Assembly: GCA_946480815.1 (NCBI GenBank)
Contig: CAMLLB010000004.1
Location: forward strand, 69,908-133,907
DNA from: an uncultured Flavobacteriales bacterium
GTDB lineage: Bacteria; Bacteroidota; Bacteroidia; Flavobacteriales; Crocinitomicaceae
DNA length: 64,000 bases
Direction: 5' to 3'
Below are positions 24,326 through 33,666 of this stretch, one piece after another. Every line of letters starts with the position of its first letter. Position 1 is the stretch's first letter. A model generated the notes under the pieces. It did not search any database. It had not been told where the DNA came from and saw only the letters and a list, made by a program, of their open reading frames with translations. Position numbers and translations under genes: made by a program.

Positions 24326-25525
24326 ATGCGTCCATTCATACTTCTTGTTTCATTGCTTTTTTGCACTGTGTTCAGTAAAGCTCAGACACAGGAAAACCTA
24401 TATAACAACAATTCCCTCAATACCAATAAAACTGAGAGCAAGCAGGATACGGTTAAGGCTGACCCGCGTTTGGAAGAAATTCAGGTTGCAACAAAAAAAA
24501 ATAAAGCTTACCGGACGATTTCCAATCCGAAATTCGATGATGCAGAAAAATCAGACAAAGATTCCAATGCCAGCATTCAGCAACTTAAAAGTGCCAAATA
24601 TCAATTCGAAACAAATTACACCAGTTCCAAACGTCAATTAACCCGAAGAAGCGCCAGTCCGGAGGAAATCGGGAACATGAAACAAAGTGCACAGTTGTAT
24701 GCCGATATGTTACCGGGAAGTTTTGAAAAACATTTTTATACGTATTTGTTGAGTAAATACGATCCGAAACAATTTCCAGAATTACAGCAAGCTGCAAAAC
24801 TGGAACCCACAAAAACAGAAGTTCAACAGGAACTGGCTGTCTACGGAGTCGCTGTAAACGACCAGGAATTAGCTGATAGTGTGACCCTTCAAATGATCGC
24901 ACAAAATAAGATCTCTGAGGGTTTATTGACTTATGCCACCGACATGGTCAATTCAATTCCAAGTAACGGGACCTTATTGTTACACGGTTACACCGAACTA
25001 ATCCCTGTAAATTACGAACGAAATAACCTGGGAAGAGCCGATTTGGAGTTGATCTCCGTAGACCTGATGCAAAGTCCGGAATACCAGGCAACCCTGACTG
25101 CAAAAGGTTTCGTGATGCCAACTTCAACTTTTGTTGACACCACATTCGTCCAGGCATTTTGCGCTTTGAATACGTCCAAAAACCTGTACATGTCCATGTC
25201 TTTCCCGAAAGAATATTTTGCGGGAATCAGCTCATCCCTAAATCCGGTCGGGCTCACTTTTGCATACGATCAATCAGCGACTTTGGACTACAATGCCTGG
25301 AACATTTCACTGGTTGAAACAAAATGGAAAAAGTATGAACTTGGAATCGGAAAAGATCAGCAATCAGATGCACTTTCTGCAAATTACTTACCCACACTTC
25401 TAAGCGTTTCAAGACTCTACGAAGAATACAATAAAAATGAAGAGGTTAAGGAAATTAATCACATAATCCTAAGCGTCGCCACGAGGGCACGTAAAACAGG
25501 TCAACTTTCAAAAATTAAGCGCTGA
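24326..25525 (+). CDS. Exported protein of unknown function, sigma-factor operon
   Basis: 399 residues with a signal peptide (RPFILLVSLLFCTVFSKAQ). No family recognised. The N-terminal third is polar and probably disordered; the remainder looks folded (LLLHGYTELIPVNYERNNLG; AFCALNTSKNLYMSMSFPKEYF). Its stop codon shares a base with the start of an ECF sigma gene (TGATG), so it is translationally linked to the sigma/anti-sigma pair. It may be an envelope component whose state the sigma system reads; that is inference from position. Confidence 0.75.
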   Translation: MRPFILLVSLLFCTVFSKAQTQENLYNNNSLNTNKTESKQDTVKADPRLEEIQVATKKNKAYRTISNPKFDDAEKSDKDSNASIQQLKSAKYQFETNYTSSKRQLTRRSASPEEIGNMKQSAQLYADMLPGSFEKHFYTYLLSKYDPKQFPELQQAAKLEPTKTEVQQELAVYGVAVNDQELADSVTLQMIAQNKISEGLLTYATDMVNSIPSNGTLLLHGYTELIPVNYERNNLGRADLELISVDLMQSPEYQATLTAKGFVMPTSTFVDTTFVQAFCALNTSKNLYMSMSFPKEYFAGISSSLNPVGLTFAYDQSATLDYNAWNISLVETKWKKYELGIGKDQQSDALSANYLPTLLSVSRLYEEYNKNEEVKEINHIILSVATRARKTGQLSKIKR

Positions 25526-26121
25526 TGCGGATGATTAAAAAGGAATACGACCGAATGACCGATGAGCAATTGGTCATTGCCATGGCAGGAGGCGATCAGC
25601 GGGCTTTTGACAAGCTCTACGGTCGTTATTCGTCTGCCCTGCTCTCGTATTTCATGCGGATGCTTTGGCGTGATCGTGAGAAATCGGAAGATTTTGTTCA
25701 TGATTTTTTTACGAAGCTGATTCACCGGCCAGAATTGTTCGACACGACCCGTTCCTTTAAAACATGGATGTATTCCGTAGCGAACAACATGTGCAAGAAC
25801 GAATACAAAAAACAAGAAATAAGAAAGAATACCAGTAACGGATTAGACAACACCTATTCCGTTAGCGACGTGAATAAAAACACGGAAAACCAGGTACACC
25901 ATGCACTTTTTAAGGAAGCGTACGATTACCAGGTAACACAATTGGAAGATAAGCATCGGGAAGTATTTGAAATGCGCCACTTTGATGGATTATCGATTAA
26001 AGAAATAGCCGAGGCTTTGGAGATCAGTGAAGGGACCATTAAATCCCGTTTATTCTATGCTACCAAATATTTGGCTCAAGGATTAAAAGAATACCAACCG
26101 GAACATACAAAATTAACATGA
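25525..26121 (+). CDS. ECF-type RNA polymerase sigma factor
   Basis: 198-residue sigma-70-family factor with regions 2 and 4 only. Region 2 is visible as YGRYSSALLSYFMRMLWRDREKSEDFVHDFF and FKTWMYSVANNMCKNEYKK. Region 4 is LEDKHREVFEMRHFDGLSIKEIAEALEISEGTIKSRLFYA, with its helix-turn-helix. Two ATGs (25525, 25531) could start it. The downstream membrane protein overlaps by four bases and is the likely anti-sigma factor. Confidence 0.93.
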   Translation: MRMIKKEYDRMTDEQLVIAMAGGDQRAFDKLYGRYSSALLSYFMRMLWRDREKSEDFVHDFFTKLIHRPELFDTTRSFKTWMYSVANNMCKNEYKKQEIRKNTSNGLDNTYSVSDVNKNTENQVHHALFKEAYDYQVTQLEDKHREVFEMRHFDGLSIKEIAEALEISEGTIKSRLFYATKYLAQGLKEYQPEHTKLT

Positions 26122-26948
26122 ATACATTTGACGAAATCATTCAAACAAAGGCTTACGGCGATTTAAGCTCCAGCGAACTGGAAATCATCCAGGAATTGGT
26201 GTCTTCTGAGGAAGAATACAATGAAATGAAGTCATTCTATGCGGAGATCGATCAGCTGGCACTTTCAAACAGGGAGGACGTATCTGCTTCCGTGAAAACA
26301 AGCCTGAACAGTGTTTTCCAGGCAAAACATCCCGGTATCAGCCAAAACTGGAGTACTCCCGTTGAAGAGGTAGCAGAAAAGAAAATTATACCTTTATACA
26401 ATCGTCCATTGTTCCGTGTGGCTGCATTATTGGTCTTGTCTGCAGGAATTACAACCATTTGGTTTTCCCTGTCTGATGAACAATTAACCAAAAGCAACTC
26501 GTCGAAAATTACGGCAAGTACTGATTCTGTTTCTCATGAAGAAGCTCCCCAGGTTCAGGAAAAAAAGAAATTTCCTTTGAATGAGGGCAATGAAAAAGAA
26601 TTTACAGCGGCTTCAACCATTCCTGCAGATAAAAACGTAGAACAAAAAATGACTATTTACAGTAATGCTGTTCCTACTACTTATACAACAGTTCATGCTT
26701 CAGGTGATGAAGGTTCTGCTGCAGTTCCACTCAACACCTATAAACTAAGTACTTCAGCTGTAAGCGGATCAAAAAAACAAGACAATTGGAACGAAACGGA
26801 AAAGAGAGAGGGTAAAAAGGAGGATTTGGTCAAAGCAGGTCTGGCTGCGGATTTAAACCCGGGAGGATTTTACAATGAATCAGTAAAGGATTACAAGCCA
26901 AGTATTAAAACAAGTGACTATTTGACGTTGATCGAGCCGAGCTTTTGA
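26118..26948 (+). CDS. Probable anti-sigma factor, single membrane span
   Basis: 276 residues. The cytoplasmic N-terminus (about 1-93) is followed by one membrane span (about 94-115, LFRVAALLVLSAGITTIWFSL) and a polar, Ser/Thr/Lys-rich external region with no clear domain. The gene overlaps the sigma-factor gene by 4 bases (ATGA), the classical arrangement. I see no zinc HxxxCxxC anti-sigma motif, so binding to the sigma factor is inferred from context and topology. Confidence 0.75.
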   Translation: MNTFDEIIQTKAYGDLSSSELEIIQELVSSEEEYNEMKSFYAEIDQLALSNREDVSASVKTSLNSVFQAKHPGISQNWSTPVEEVAEKKIIPLYNRPLFRVAALLVLSAGITTIWFSLSDEQLTKSNSSKITASTDSVSHEEAPQVQEKKKFPLNEGNEKEFTAASTIPADKNVEQKMTIYSNAVPTTYTTVHASGDEGSAAVPLNTYKLSTSAVSGSKKQDNWNETEKREGKKEDLVKAGLAADLNPGGFYNESVKDYKPSIKTSDYLTLIEPSF

Positions 26949-26954
26949 AAGCAC

Positions 26955-27074
26955 ACTTCGACTACGCTCAGGTGTCCTTTAAGTTTTATAGCTGCGGTTC
27001 CTTAATTGGGAATTAGATTCTCTTCAATAAGATCTGGTATTTCAATATGGTGACTTCGACTACGCTCAGTCACC
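26955..27074. repeat. Two copies of the dispersed CTTCGACTACGCTCAG repeat
   Basis: Copies at 26955-26972 and 27049-27074 lie between the convergent anti-sigma and cyclase genes. Each forms its own small hairpin: ACAC/GTGT around the first, and GGTGACT/AGTCACC around the second. Confidence 0.7.
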
Positions 27075-27075
27075 A

Positions 27076-28776
27076 TCAAACTTGTTGATTCTGTAATTCT
27101 GCCAACACAACTTTCAATTCTCCCAAACGATTCATTTTTCCTTTTTGGCGGATATTCAATGCTGTAATGGTGTAAAACTGATGTGTTTCTCCTAAAAACC
27201 GGATTTGCATTTGGATCCATTCTTCTTCCGAAAGGTCCATTCCGAAAGCAATCATTTCGTCTTTCAATTTAGAGGCCACCACATAATAATCCGCTCTTCC
27301 CAAATAATCGTGATCTGCATCGCACAAAATTTCCTGGAGCAATCCCACCGGTTCGATCTCCAAAGACGTTGCCAGGATCATTTCACGGATTTGCTGGATC
27401 TGTACCTGGTTAAATCCGTATTTCGGAAGCATTTGCTCCATTAACCTTACCGCATGTAATTCATTGTTCTGATAGGTAAAAATAAAGCCGGTGTCATGAA
27501 ACAAAGCCGCTGTTCTCAGCAAGAGCATCTCGGCATCATTCAATCCTTCCAGTTTCCCCAGCCGGATAGCTGCCTTTTCTACATTTAAGGTGTGCCCCAG
27601 ATCGTGGTAAATGACTTCATCCGGGAGCATCGACTTTAATTTATTCAGAATATCGCTTCTCATATGCTCAAAATCCACCGTAGCGATTTCACACAAGACC
27701 CGTAATTCTACCGAAGGAACTTTTTCATTGGCATAGAGGCTATATTCCGATTTCAGGGATTCCAGCTCAAAGGTTTCCATTGTACCACCCCGTTTTTTGA
27801 TCGGGACATTCCCCAGATCTTTCGTTTCAAAATAAGCATGGCATTCATCATAAATTGCCTTTGTGATGGTAATCTGATCTATTCCTGAAAACTGTTGTGC
27901 CCTTGCTGCGATATTTACCGTATCTCCCCAAACATCGAAGGAATATCTTTTGGAACCAATAATCCCTGCAACAAGAGGTCCGGCATGAACACCGATCCGG
28001 ATTTCCCAGTAGTCCTTCTTCATTGCTTTGGCCAATTCCTTTTCGTTCCGGATGAAATTGCGCATTTCCAAAGCTGCCATACACGCCCTTAAGATCGGTT
28101 CGGCATTGTCTTCATTCACACCTGCAATGGCCATATAGGCATCCCCGATCGTTTTTATTTTTTCCAGTTTGTAGCGTTCAACGATCTCATCGAATGCCGT
28201 AAAATAATACTCCAGGCGTTTAACGAGTTTGATCGGTTTAATGGATTTGGATTTCATTGAAAAGTCCACGAAATCTGTAAACAGGACGACTCCTTTATCC
28301 ACCCTTTTAGGAGAAAATTTCCCATATTGGTTCAAATCATCCAATACATTTTCCGGAAGGATATTCCCTAATAACTGCGCAATACGCTGGTCTTTGTAAT
28401 ACAAGGATTTGTAGACATCCAATTTTGCCTGGATCAATAACGGATTGAAAGGTTTGGTAATAAAATCAACCGCACCCGAATTAAATCCTTTTAAAAGCTT
28501 TGATCCAGTACGGGTATTTTCCGTAACGATGATTGAATAATGAGTATGGGAAGCGTGGGTTTGCAACAACTCCTTAAAATCTTCCATGGACGAAAAATTG
28601 GGACTGTCTACATCAATTAAAATGATCCCAACCTCTCTTCTTTTCAGGATTTCATGGGCATCTTCAATTGAATCGCAAAAAAGCAGAATATTTCCCCCTC
28701 CCCCAAGGATTTCCTTTAATGCCAGTTGATCCGAATCTTTTTCATCAATAATTAAAATGTTAATCAGGCGCTCCAT
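27076..28776 (-). CDS. Receiver - class III adenylate cyclase - HD domain protein
   Basis: 566-residue cytosolic signalling protein. A receiver domain (1-125) has Asp55 and Lys108 but a non-standard loop after the Asp (DVDSPNF). A class III nucleotide cyclase domain (about 155-335) has both metal aspartates (Asp168 in LFTDFVDFS, Asp212 in GDAYMAIAG) and the base-recognition pattern KTIGDAY / YSFDVWGDTVNIAAR typical of adenylate cyclases. An HD-type domain (about 360-510) has YHDLGHT, LFHDTGF and CDADHDYLGRADYY. It may make cAMP under phosphorylation control. The HD part could act on another nucleotide or sense a ligand. It is monocistronic and convergent with the anti-sigma gene. Confidence 0.9.
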   Translation of the reverse strand: MERLINILIIDEKDSDQLALKEILGGGGNILLFCDSIEDAHEILKRREVGIILIDVDSPNFSSMEDFKELLQTHASHTHYSIIVTENTRTGSKLLKGFNSGAVDFITKPFNPLLIQAKLDVYKSLYYKDQRIAQLLGNILPENVLDDLNQYGKFSPKRVDKGVVLFTDFVDFSMKSKSIKPIKLVKRLEYYFTAFDEIVERYKLEKIKTIGDAYMAIAGVNEDNAEPILRACMAALEMRNFIRNEKELAKAMKKDYWEIRIGVHAGPLVAGIIGSKRYSFDVWGDTVNIAARAQQFSGIDQITITKAIYDECHAYFETKDLGNVPIKKRGGTMETFELESLKSEYSLYANEKVPSVELRVLCEIATVDFEHMRSDILNKLKSMLPDEVIYHDLGHTLNVEKAAIRLGKLEGLNDAEMLLLRTAALFHDTGFIFTYQNNELHAVRLMEQMLPKYGFNQVQIQQIREMILATSLEIEPVGLLQEILCDADHDYLGRADYYVVASKLKDEMIAFGMDLSEEEWIQMQIRFLGETHQFYTITALNIRQKGKMNRLGELKVVLAELQNQQV

Positions 28777-28940
28777 GAATGATCCTTTAATGCAAATATT
28801 TACTAAAAATGAAAGTAAACATAATCTTTAAGAAAATACAATATAATTATGGAAAGAAAATTTCCAACCTTCTTAGATTTAAACAATCATTGGTGTAAAG
28901 AATAAAATCGATTCTACTATTAAGAATTGATTAAAAAAAT

Positions 28941-28948
28941 TATATTTG
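28941..28948 (+). promoter_or_regulatory. Predicted -7 element for the anchor-J T9SS gene
   Basis: TATATTTG fits TAnnTTTG exactly and lies 22 bases before the start codon. No good TTTG is seen at -33. Confidence 0.4.
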
Positions 28949-28970
28949 TTCAAACTTTTTTAAATTAACT

Positions 28971-29789
28971 ATGAAAAAACTTTTACTTTCTGCAACCCTT
29001 TTAGTTGCTTCTTTTACATCTGTTAACGCACAAGTCTTCACAGAAGATTGGACATCTCCTAATGCTGGATGGGTAAGTACTCAGGTTGCTCCTGATGCTG
29101 ATACTAACTTTTGGGGAGTTGCTTCAGTTGGTAGCGGAGCCTTGGCTAGCCAGGGGAATTTTGCTATTTCAGAATCATGGATTGGTACCCCGGCACCAAA
29201 CGGAACAGCTTTGACACCAAATAACTTTCTTATTTCACCGGTAATCAACACAACAGCTTTAACTGGTTCTTTGAGCTTAACTTTCAAAGTTGGTTCTCCT
29301 GAAACAACTGCAAGTGGTTTCTATGAAGAATACATTTCTGTTTATGTTACTGATGGATATAGTGGATTGGCTGCTGCATTGGCTGCTCCGGTTCACTCTG
29401 CTGCTTTAGCTGGTGGAGAGCAAATGTACTCTTTCACATATAATATTTCTTCTATGATAGGAGTAGATTCATTGATGTTGGTTTTCCGTCACCACAACTG
29501 TACTGACGAAAACTTCATTGCTTTGGATGATATCATGGTAAGTAATACTGCTGGTGTGAACGAAAATGTGATTTCTTCAAGTGTTTTCCCTAATCCAACA
29601 AACTCTATCTTGAACATCGAAGTTGCTGAAGAAGTTTCTTCTGTTGAAGTAGTTACTATGGATGGAAAAACAGTTGCTCGTTCAACTTCTAAGAACATCG
29701 ATGTTGCTGAATTGAAAGCAGGTTTGTATATCTACCGTGTAACAACTGTTTCTGGTAACATGGGTACCGGAAACTTCGTTAAGAACTAA
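28971..29789 (+). CDS. T9SS cargo protein with choice-of-anchor/cleaved-adhesin-type domain
   Basis: 272 residues. Signal peptide (KKLLLSATLLVASFTSVNAQ), then a beta-sandwich module of the choice-of-anchor J / cleaved adhesin type (FTEDWTSPNAGWVS ... FWGVASVGSGALASQGNFAISESW ... LISPVINTT ... LMLVFRHHNCTDENFIALDDIMV). It ends with a type A T9SS sorting domain (about 200-272, VFPNPTNSILNIEV ... GLYIYRV). The product should be exported across the outer membrane and attached to the surface or released. Codon usage is plain (many GCT, GTT, TCT), suggesting strong expression. It is monocistronic with a strong terminator. Confidence 0.88.
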   Translation: MKKLLLSATLLVASFTSVNAQVFTEDWTSPNAGWVSTQVAPDADTNFWGVASVGSGALASQGNFAISESWIGTPAPNGTALTPNNFLISPVINTTALTGSLSLTFKVGSPETTASGFYEEYISVYVTDGYSGLAAALAAPVHSAALAGGEQMYSFTYNISSMIGVDSLMLVFRHHNCTDENFIALDDIMVSNTAGVNENVISSSVFPNPTNSILNIEVAEEVSSVEVVTMDGKTVARSTSKNIDVAELKAGLYIYRVTTVSGNMGTGNFVKN

Positions 29790-29805
29790 TTGAATAATCA
29801 ATTAT

Positions 29806-29842
29806 AAAAATCCCCCTCGGTTTAGCCGAGGGGGATTTTTTT
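29806..29842. terminator. Bidirectional intrinsic terminator
   Basis: AATCCCCCTCGG pairs with CCGAGGGGGATT around a 5-base loop, with an A run on one side and a T run on the other. It serves the T9SS gene and the convergent ispH. Confidence 0.9.
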
Positions 29843-29878
29843 GTTCAAAAAGTTCAAAAGATAAAATGTTCACACTTT

Positions 29879-31090
29879 CTATCCCAGCCGGGAAATCACC
29901 TCGTCAATGGAGCTTTCACTTCCTGTAAGCACTAATAACTTTGAAATAATCGCATCCATAATGGAATCCGGACAGGAAGCTCCAGAAGTAATTCCGATCT
30001 TTCCTCCTTTGATCCAGTTTTCAATCGTTTCCACTTCATGTGTATGAATATTGAAACTGCGAATTGTTTCCAAATCGAGAATTTCGTTTTCGTCTTTTAT
30101 AAAATATACCGGACAACGCTGTTCTAACAATTCAACCAAATGAGAAGTGTTTGAACTATTGTACCCACCCACAACAAGTGCAAAATCCAACGGTTCATTC
30201 ATCAATGCCTCCGTAGCACTTTGATTGTCATTGGTAGCATAACAAAGTGTATCACGGGTATCTGCAAATGTCTTATTGATGTTCGAAAGAGCAGCAAAAT
30301 CTTCCGTAACGGTTTTCAAAAACTCAGCGATTTCCTGTGTTTCACTTGCAAGCATGGTCGTTTGATTAATAACACCAATTTTATTTAAGTGAAGTTCCGG
30401 GTCGAAATTCGGGGTGTGTTTTCCTCTAAAAAAGCTGTAAAACTCTTCCTTTGAAGTTTCTCCGGTGATACATTTCGCCAGGAACCTGGCTTCTTCCATA
30501 TTCTTAACGATCACCGCTTCCGAATTGGAAGCCGTATGAGAGAACGTAGCGCGTGTTTCTTCGTGGTTGTATTTCCCGTGAATAATAAGCGTATGATTAT
30601 CTGTTCCCAGCTTCTCAGCCCTGTTCCACACCTTTTCCACAAAAGGACAAGTTGTATTGTATTTTTCCGTAGAAACTCCGCGATCTTTTAGGATCTGTTC
30701 GATCTCAAGGGTTGTTCCGAATGCGGGAATAATGACCACATCGTCCGGTTGGAGTTCTTCCCATGGAATCAGTTGCTTCCCGGAAGTATCCTGGATAAAT
30801 TCAATCCCGTGCTGCGTCAAATCGGCATTTACTGTGGGGTTGTGAATCATCTGACTTAAGAGAAAAATCCGTTTTCCTTTATTCTCCTCTACTGCCCGGT
30901 ATGCAATTTCAATGGCGTTCTCTACTCCGTAGCAAAATCCGAAATGCCGTGCAACGTATAACTGAACATTCCCGAAGTCCAGCACCGTAGGTGAGAAATC
31001 CTTTTTGCGCGGATCCTGGCTCTTACGAAACGCCTTCACTTTTGAAATGATCGGCGAACGAAATATGGACGGAATATCGAATTGTTTCAT
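29879..31090 (-). CDS. ispH: 4-hydroxy-3-methylbut-2-enyl diphosphate reductase
   Basis: Last enzyme of the MEP isoprenoid pathway, making IPP and DMAPP; an oxygen-sensitive [4Fe-4S] protein. The three cluster cysteines are in FGFCYGVENA, NTTCPFVEKVW and TSGASCPDSIM; the conserved Thr/Glu/Ser/Asn substrate residues are around TLCYATNDNQSA. At 403 residues it is of the longer type, with an N-terminal extension of about 45 residues ahead of the VQLYVARHFG strand. The start at 31090 is chosen because a perfect -7 box (31099-31106) lies within the longer alternative frame. It is monocistronic. Confidence 0.95.
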   Translation of the reverse strand: MKQFDIPSIFRSPIISKVKAFRKSQDPRKKDFSPTVLDFGNVQLYVARHFGFCYGVENAIEIAYRAVEENKGKRIFLLSQMIHNPTVNADLTQHGIEFIQDTSGKQLIPWEELQPDDVVIIPAFGTTLEIEQILKDRGVSTEKYNTTCPFVEKVWNRAEKLGTDNHTLIIHGKYNHEETRATFSHTASNSEAVIVKNMEEARFLAKCITGETSKEEFYSFFRGKHTPNFDPELHLNKIGVINQTTMLASETQEIAEFLKTVTEDFAALSNINKTFADTRDTLCYATNDNQSATEALMNEPLDFALVVGGYNSSNTSHLVELLEQRCPVYFIKDENEILDLETIRSFNIHTHEVETIENWIKGGKIGITSGASCPDSIMDAIISKLLVLTGSESSIDEVISRLG

Positions 31091-31098
31091 CTGCAAAA

Positions 31099-31106
31099 CA
31101 AAGTTA
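31099..31106 (-). promoter_or_regulatory. Predicted -7 element for ispH
   Basis: TAACTTTG on the minus strand matches TAnnTTTG exactly, 8 bases before the chosen ATG. The transcript would be nearly leaderless. Confidence 0.45.
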
Positions 31107-31406
31107 CAGGATTTGAACCACATAGGTCACATAGAACACATAGAATTGGGTTATTAAAGTTGTGAGCTAAAGCTCCGGGAAGATTGCTCTTGATAGTTAA
31201 CCACAAAGCACACGAAGAGCACGAAGGTTTGTTTTTTTGAGCAGGGTATATAGCTGATTGCTCATTCACTTTGTTTATACTGAGTGAGTGAGCTAAAGCT
31301 CTCGGAAGATTACTCTTGATAGTTAACCACAAAGGACATTAGGAGTATGAAGTTTTTGAATGGGATTACAATAAAATCCTTGTGTGCTTCGTGCACTTAG
31401 TGGTGA
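31107..31406. repeat. Gene-free interval with a duplicated 47-base unit
   Basis: Between ispH and glutamine synthetase, the segments 31162-31208 and 31288-31334 are 44/47 identical (both start GTGAGCTAAAGCTC and end AACCACAAAG) and are offset by 126 bases. CACGAAG-type short repeats surround them (31201-31226, 31387-31403). A small minus-strand frame crossing both copies merely reflects the duplication. I see no gene. Confidence 0.7.
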
Positions 31407-31442
31407 AAAGAAAAACCCCGATCCTGAATCAGAACCGGGGTT
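31407..31442 (-). terminator. Intrinsic terminator of glutamine synthetase
   Basis: Minus strand: AACCCCGGTTCTGATTC folds with the following GGATCGGGGTT, then TTTTTCTTTT. Confidence 0.85.
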
Positions 31443-31461
31443 GAATCTAAATTGAATTTTA

Positions 31462-33648
31462 CTAACGCGTAAATAACATTTCTCTGAATTTTGGCAATGG
31501 CCACAACTCATCGTCTACCAATAACTCTAATTTATCTGCATGGTAACGGATTTCATCAAAATAAACTTTTACTTTATCGCAATAAGCAACCGCTTTCTCT
31601 TCAGCATGCTCAATTTTGTTCGCATCTTTTCTTGCCTGAAGCATCGTATCACACGTTGCTTTCATCTTATTCAAATGCATGGAGATTTTGGTCACCAATT
31701 CAATTTGAGCCGCTGCTGCTTCTTTTCCGGCTTTATCACCCAAAGCAGACATAATTCCCTGGATATTGGACAATAACCTGTTTTGGTATTCTACTACAGC
31801 AGGAATAATATGTGTCTGAACCAAATCACCCATCAAACGAGCTTCGATCTGGATCTTTAGAATATAGCTTTCAAATTCGATTTCCTGACGTGCTTCCAGC
31901 TCACGCGGAGTCAATACGTTCATTTCATCAAACAACTTCACGAATTTTTTATCTCCCCAAGCCTTCAATGCACGTGGTGTATCTTTGAAGTTATTCAATC
32001 CTCTTTTCTCAGCTTCCTTCACCCACTCTTCTCCGTATCCGTTTCCTTCAAAGCGGATCTTTTTGGATTCCTTGATCAATGTCTGAAGTTCTTTCAAAAT
32101 AGCTTCATCCTTTGACTCACCTTTTTCGATACGTGCATCCACACTCACTTTGAATAATTGCAGCTGTTTCGCCATGATGGTATTCAACACAATCATTGCA
32201 GAAGCACAGTTTGCAGAAGAACCAACCGCACGGAATTCAAACTTGTTTCCTGTAAATGCGAACGGAGATGTTCTGTTTCTATCAGTATTGTCCAACATGA
32301 TCTGAGGAATCTTACCGATATTCAATTTCAATTCTGTTTTATCCTGTGGCGACATTTTCCCCGCTTTCACACTCTTTTCCAATTCATCCAATGCTTCGGA
32401 TAATTGAGATCCGATGAATGTCGAGATAATTGCCGGAGGAGCCTCATTTGCACCTAAACGGTGATCGTTACTTGCAGAAGCAATACATGCACGCAACAAA
32501 TCCGCATTGTCGTGAATTGCTTTAATGGTATTCACGAAGAATGTCAGGAACTGCAGGTTCGTTTTCGGGTTTTTCCCCGGTTGAAGCAAGTTCACACCCG
32601 TATTTGTTCCCAAAGACCAGTTATTGTGTTTTCCTGAACCATTTACACCCGCGAAAGGTTTCTCGTGCAACAACACACGGAAATCGTGCTTACGTGCTAC
32701 TTTCTCCAAAAGATCCATCAACAACAGGTTGTGGTCGTTTGCCAGGTTACATTCTTCAAAGATCGGAGCACATTCGAATTGGTTCGGAGCAACTTCGTTA
32801 TGGCGCGTAGTTACCGGAATTCCCAATAGGATCGCTTCATTTTCGAATTCACGCATAAATGCAGTCACACGCTCCGGAATGGACCCGAAATAGTGATCAT
32901 CCAACTGTTGTCCTTTTGCCGGAGCATGTCCGAACAAAGCACGGCCTGTCATCATCAAATCCGGACGACAATTAAACAAAGCCTGGTCTACCAGGAAATA
33001 TTCCTGTTCCCAGCCAAGTGTTGCATTTACTTTCGTTACATTTTTATCAAAATACTGGCAAACTTCAGTAGCAATGCTATCTATGGCATGCAAAGCTTTC
33101 AACAAAGGCATTTTGTAATCCAATGATTCACCCGTATAAGAAATGAAGATGGTTGGAATACACAATGTTTTACCGATCACGAATGCCGGAGAAGACGGAT
33201 CCCATGCAGTATATCCTCTTGCTTCGAAGGTATTTCTGATCCCACCGTTCGGAAAAGAAGATGCATCCGGTTCCTGCTGAACCAATAATTCGCCATCAAA
33301 ACGCTCAATTGCACGACCTGGTCCTACCGGTTTGAAAAATGCGTCATGCTTTTCTGCTGTTGCTCCGGTTAATGGCTGGAACCAGTGTGTGTAATGTGTT
33401 GCACCTTTTGTAATAGCCCAATCTTTCATTGCCGATGCAACCTGATCTGCCATTTTACGATCCAGGCGGGTTCCGTTCTGAATGGACTCCATCATGGATT
33501 TATATGCATCGGATGGAAGGTATTCACGCATTACTTCTGCATGAAATACATTTTTCCCGAATAATTCGGAAACTTTCCCATCATAATCAATGTGTTTTGG
33601 TGTACGATTGAGTACATCCCGATACGCCTGTAATCGCTTTGTTGCCAT
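31462..33648 (-). CDS. glnN: Glutamine synthetase type III
   Basis: ATP-dependent ammonium assimilation enzyme of the large GSIII class common in Bacteroidota; 728 residues from the start used here, the normal GSIII size. Typical segments are WFQPLTGATAEKHDAF near the N-terminus, LGWEQEYFLVD, HNEVAPNQFECAPIFE, GVNGSGKHNNWSLGTNTG and RTSPFAFTGNKFEFRAVGSSANC. The upstream in-frame ATG (33819) would add 57 residues of unlikely composition; the promoter at 33667-33699 lies within that extension, so 33648 is preferred. It stands alone, without glnB or amtB neighbours. Confidence 0.96.
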   Translation of the reverse strand: MATKRLQAYRDVLNRTPKHIDYDGKVSELFGKNVFHAEVMREYLPSDAYKSMMESIQNGTRLDRKMADQVASAMKDWAITKGATHYTHWFQPLTGATAEKHDAFFKPVGPGRAIERFDGELLVQQEPDASSFPNGGIRNTFEARGYTAWDPSSPAFVIGKTLCIPTIFISYTGESLDYKMPLLKALHAIDSIATEVCQYFDKNVTKVNATLGWEQEYFLVDQALFNCRPDLMMTGRALFGHAPAKGQQLDDHYFGSIPERVTAFMREFENEAILLGIPVTTRHNEVAPNQFECAPIFEECNLANDHNLLLMDLLEKVARKHDFRVLLHEKPFAGVNGSGKHNNWSLGTNTGVNLLQPGKNPKTNLQFLTFFVNTIKAIHDNADLLRACIASASNDHRLGANEAPPAIISTFIGSQLSEALDELEKSVKAGKMSPQDKTELKLNIGKIPQIMLDNTDRNRTSPFAFTGNKFEFRAVGSSANCASAMIVLNTIMAKQLQLFKVSVDARIEKGESKDEAILKELQTLIKESKKIRFEGNGYGEEWVKEAEKRGLNNFKDTPRALKAWGDKKFVKLFDEMNVLTPRELEARQEIEFESYILKIQIEARLMGDLVQTHIIPAVVEYQNRLLSNIQGIMSALGDKAGKEAAAAQIELVTKISMHLNKMKATCDTMLQARKDANKIEHAEEKAVAYCDKVKVYFDEIRYHADKLELLVDDELWPLPKFREMLFTR

Positions 33649-33666
33649 AAAATTCAAAATTTTTGA

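Noticed and set aside
31087..31332. 81-codon minus-strand frame with internal repeat (WLTIKSNLP twice)
   Set aside because: The repeat comes from the duplicated 47-base non-coding unit; no start signal, no homology I recognise, and it overlaps the ispH promoter.
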